The translations under genes and the position numbers were made by a program. 6,568 nt of DNA from JBECKQ01 sp040235375. Its GTDB lineage: Bacteria > Planctomycetota > Phycisphaerae > UBA1845. The notes beneath the pieces are model-generated. The model was not told the origin of the DNA. It saw only the letters and a program-made list of their open reading frames with translations, and searched no databases. Where the stretch lies: assembly GCA_040235375.1 (NCBI GenBank), contig JBECKQ010000110.1, positions 1 through 6,568 on the forward strand, written 5' to 3'. How positions within the stretch are numbered: position 1 is the stretch's first letter; each line of letters starts with the position of its first letter. This document shows positions 5,000 to 6,568 of the stretch, piece by piece.

Positions 5000-6495
5000 T
5001 ACAGCACTCCATAGCCGTAGAGGTCGCCCTGGTCGGCACCCTGCTGCATCAGGTTCAGCATGTCCTGGGCGAGCTGCAGCTCGGTGTCAAGCGACGCATC
5101 GTTGAGCGCGCTCATGTCATCGCTGAACCGCTGGACCACGGCCTCCATTGTCGCGATCGCCGCGTCGCGATCGGTGGCATAAGCCTGTGCGGCGGAGTTC
5201 ATCCCCGAGACGAGCATGGCCAGCGCGAGCGTGCTGCCGACGTTGGGCTGGTCGAAGTACCGGCCATGTTCGTCGAGCGGCTGGCCGGCGTATGCGGCGT
5301 TGACCGTTTGCTCGACCGGTTCGCCTTCGGGCGTCTGGTAGGTCAGCCGGCCGGTGACGGCGAACTGCGACAGGGGGGTATCTCCCTGCGGTTCGAAGCG
5401 TACCAGCAGCGCCCCCTTGCGCCGCGAAAGAAACACGGTGGCCGTTTCGAGCTTCGGACCTTCTTCACTGTCGCCCGCTGACGGGAACCCGTAGGCGTCG
5501 GCGCCGACGAAGCTTTCAGCGGGTGTGAGTTCGAGCGCGAGATTGTACGCGATAGGGCTGACCATCCACGGCCAACTGTCGTCCATCAGTTCGACGACGT
5601 CCTCGTTGTCGAAGAGGCTGAAGGCATTGCCGTCGCGCAGATGCGAGATGGCATTCATCAGTTCCTGGCGCATGCCGACGCCAACGCCAAACACGGTGAG
5701 GCCGATGCCGTCGTCGGCCCCGTCGGCGACGATCTGTTCGAACTCGGTGGCCGTCACCGCGCCGACATTCGGCTGAATGTCGGTAAAGAGCATGACGCGC
5801 ACTTGCGGCGTCTCGCCGGACACGGAACGAGCGATTTCGTACGCGCGGCGCAGGCCGGACTCCATGTCCGTGACGCCGCCGGTGGTCAGCGAATCGATCG
5901 CCGCCTGGATGGTGACCTGTTGCGAGCCATTGGTAACGGGCAGGACGGTATTGACCGTGGTGCCGTACGTGACGATGGCGATCTGGTCATTGCCGGTCAG
6001 TTCCGCGGCGATCGTGGAAAGCAGGTTGCGCGAGACCTGCCCCGGCGATACGTACGCGGTCTGCTCGGTGGCGTAATCCCAGCCCATGGAGCCGGACACG
6101 TCGATGCAGGCGACGATGCTGAGGTTCTGGCGCTGAAACGTGTCCATGTCGATGGTGGAGGACATGCCGACCTGCAACCAGCCGCAAGTGTTTGCGTCCA
6201 GATCCGGGGCGATGGCGGTTGCCGTCCGCAGGCAGAGCGTTCGCTCGCAGGGCTCGCCGGTCAGGCCGAGATCGTGCTCGGAGAACATCCCTTCGACGAC
6301 GAACGCCTCCGGCGGGGGCACGCGGCCGCTCTTGATCAGCTCCCTGGCAAAACCCATGTCCTGAACGCCGCCCTGAGTCGCGCCGAAGTCGCCGGTGGGC
6401 CCGAACGTGCTCATGGCACAACCGGCCAGCAGAAGGGTCGCCACTGCGCACGCAACCACTTGAAGAAACGCTCGTTGCGCGAGGTGATGAAACAT
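4999..6495 (-). CDS. VWA-domain lipoprotein, YfbK / Ca-activated chloride channel homolog type
   Basis: A 498-residue envelope lipoprotein. The lipobox LLLAGC places the lipidated Cys at 26, followed by Ala, which favours the outer membrane. Residues 44-75 (VQDMGFARELIKSG then VPPPEAFVVEGMF) match the N-terminal region of YfbK-type proteins, which read roughly 'RRFLNxGxLPPPDAVRVEE'. A von Willebrand A domain follows (about 124-310), with a complete metal site: D132-x-S134-x-S136 (DVSGSM), T209 in GGVTDMESGL, and D239 in LFTDI. Such domains bind a divalent cation and mediate protein contacts; the 'channel' name is historical and no pore is visible. The remaining 190 residues fit the family's C-terminal region loosely. 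Four cysteines (83, 88, 104, 130) are unusual for the family as I know it. The start is the ATG at 6495 with AAAGGAG at 6503-6509, seven bases away; the in-frame ATG at 6546 would bury the signal. Confidence 0.87.
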   Translation of the reverse strand: MFHHLAQRAFLQVVACAVATLLLAGCAMSTFGPTGDFGATQGGVQDMGFARELIKSGRVPPPEAFVVEGMFSEHDLGLTGEPCERTLCLRTATAIAPDLDANTCGWLQVGMSSTIDMDTFQRQNLSIVACIDVSGSMGWDYATEQTAYVSPGQVSRNLLSTIAAELTGNDQIAIVTYGTTVNTVLPVTNGSQQVTIQAAIDSLTTGGVTDMESGLRRAYEIARSVSGETPQVRVMLFTDIQPNVGAVTATEFEQIVADGADDGIGLTVFGVGVGMRQELMNAISHLRDGNAFSLFDNEDVVELMDDSWPWMVSPIAYNLALELTPAESFVGADAYGFPSAGDSEEGPKLETATVFLSRRKGALLVRFEPQGDTPLSQFAVTGRLTYQTPEGEPVEQTVNAAYAGQPLDEHGRYFDQPNVGSTLALAMLVSGMNSAAQAYATDRDAAIATMEAVVQRFSDDMSALNDASLDTELQLAQDMLNLMQQGADQGDLYGYGVL

Positions 6496-6547
6496 GATCC
6501 CGCTCCTTTGAAATGGCCAAGATCGACCGCTGACAGGTGGGATCATG
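6493..6547 (-). promoter_or_regulatory. Inverted repeat pairing the VWA gene start codon
   Basis: The arms catgatccc (6493-6501) and gggatcatg (6539-6547) are perfect 9-bp complements with a 37-base loop. In the mRNA the AUG of the VWA gene lies in the downstream arm and its ribosome site in the loop, so pairing could hide the start codon. A 37-base loop makes the fold weak; chance is not excluded. Confidence 0.3.
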
Positions 6548-6568
6548 GTACGAGCGGCAAAGTGTCCG

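Noticed and set aside
4999..6495. Reading the VWA protein as a true chloride channel
   Set aside because: The only hydrophobic segment is the lipoprotein signal. The family name is historical, and nothing in the sequence supports a pore.

Overview
The window is GC-rich (roughly two-thirds G+C by eye). All six genes I can support lie on the minus strand, so transcription runs from high to low coordinates. The gene content points to a member of the Planctomycetota: a PEP-CTERM protein with an exosortase-type sorting tail, a dockerin-like double EF-hand tail rich in Asp, and a pseudopilin with the long N-terminal FTLVELLVVI motif and a C-terminal H-X9 motif. I infer this lineage from protein architecture; there is no marker gene here.

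In order of transcription: (1) 6495-4999, a lipoprotein with a von Willebrand A domain (intact MIDAS) of the YfbK / 'Ca-activated chloride channel homolog' type. (2) 4878-4279, an unrecognised protein with three or four membrane helices. (3) 4149-2794 and (4) 2725-1520, two adjacent secreted paralogues that share about 360 residues but end differently, the first in a dockerin-like tail and the second in a PEP-CTERM anchor. (5) 1371-616, a type II secretion/type IV pilus-like pseudopilin. (6) 244-1 (continues past the left edge), the start of a secreted beta-propeller protein. Every gene except the membrane protein carries an export or lipidation signal, so this is a cell-envelope neighbourhood. 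The paralogue pair is only 68 bp apart and probably one transcript. The other genes have separate ribosome sites and longer gaps, and need not be co-regulated.

The spaces between genes hold palindromes: a 20-bp-stem hairpin between genes 4 and 5, an AT-flanked 23-bp motif between genes 3 and 4, and several hairpins plus a promoter/operator-like arrangement in the 371-bp gap before gene 6. None of the hairpins is followed by a clear U-tract. The best lead is the paralogue pair with exchanged C-terminal sorting modules. I saw no transposase, tRNA, rRNA, CRISPR array or known defence system.
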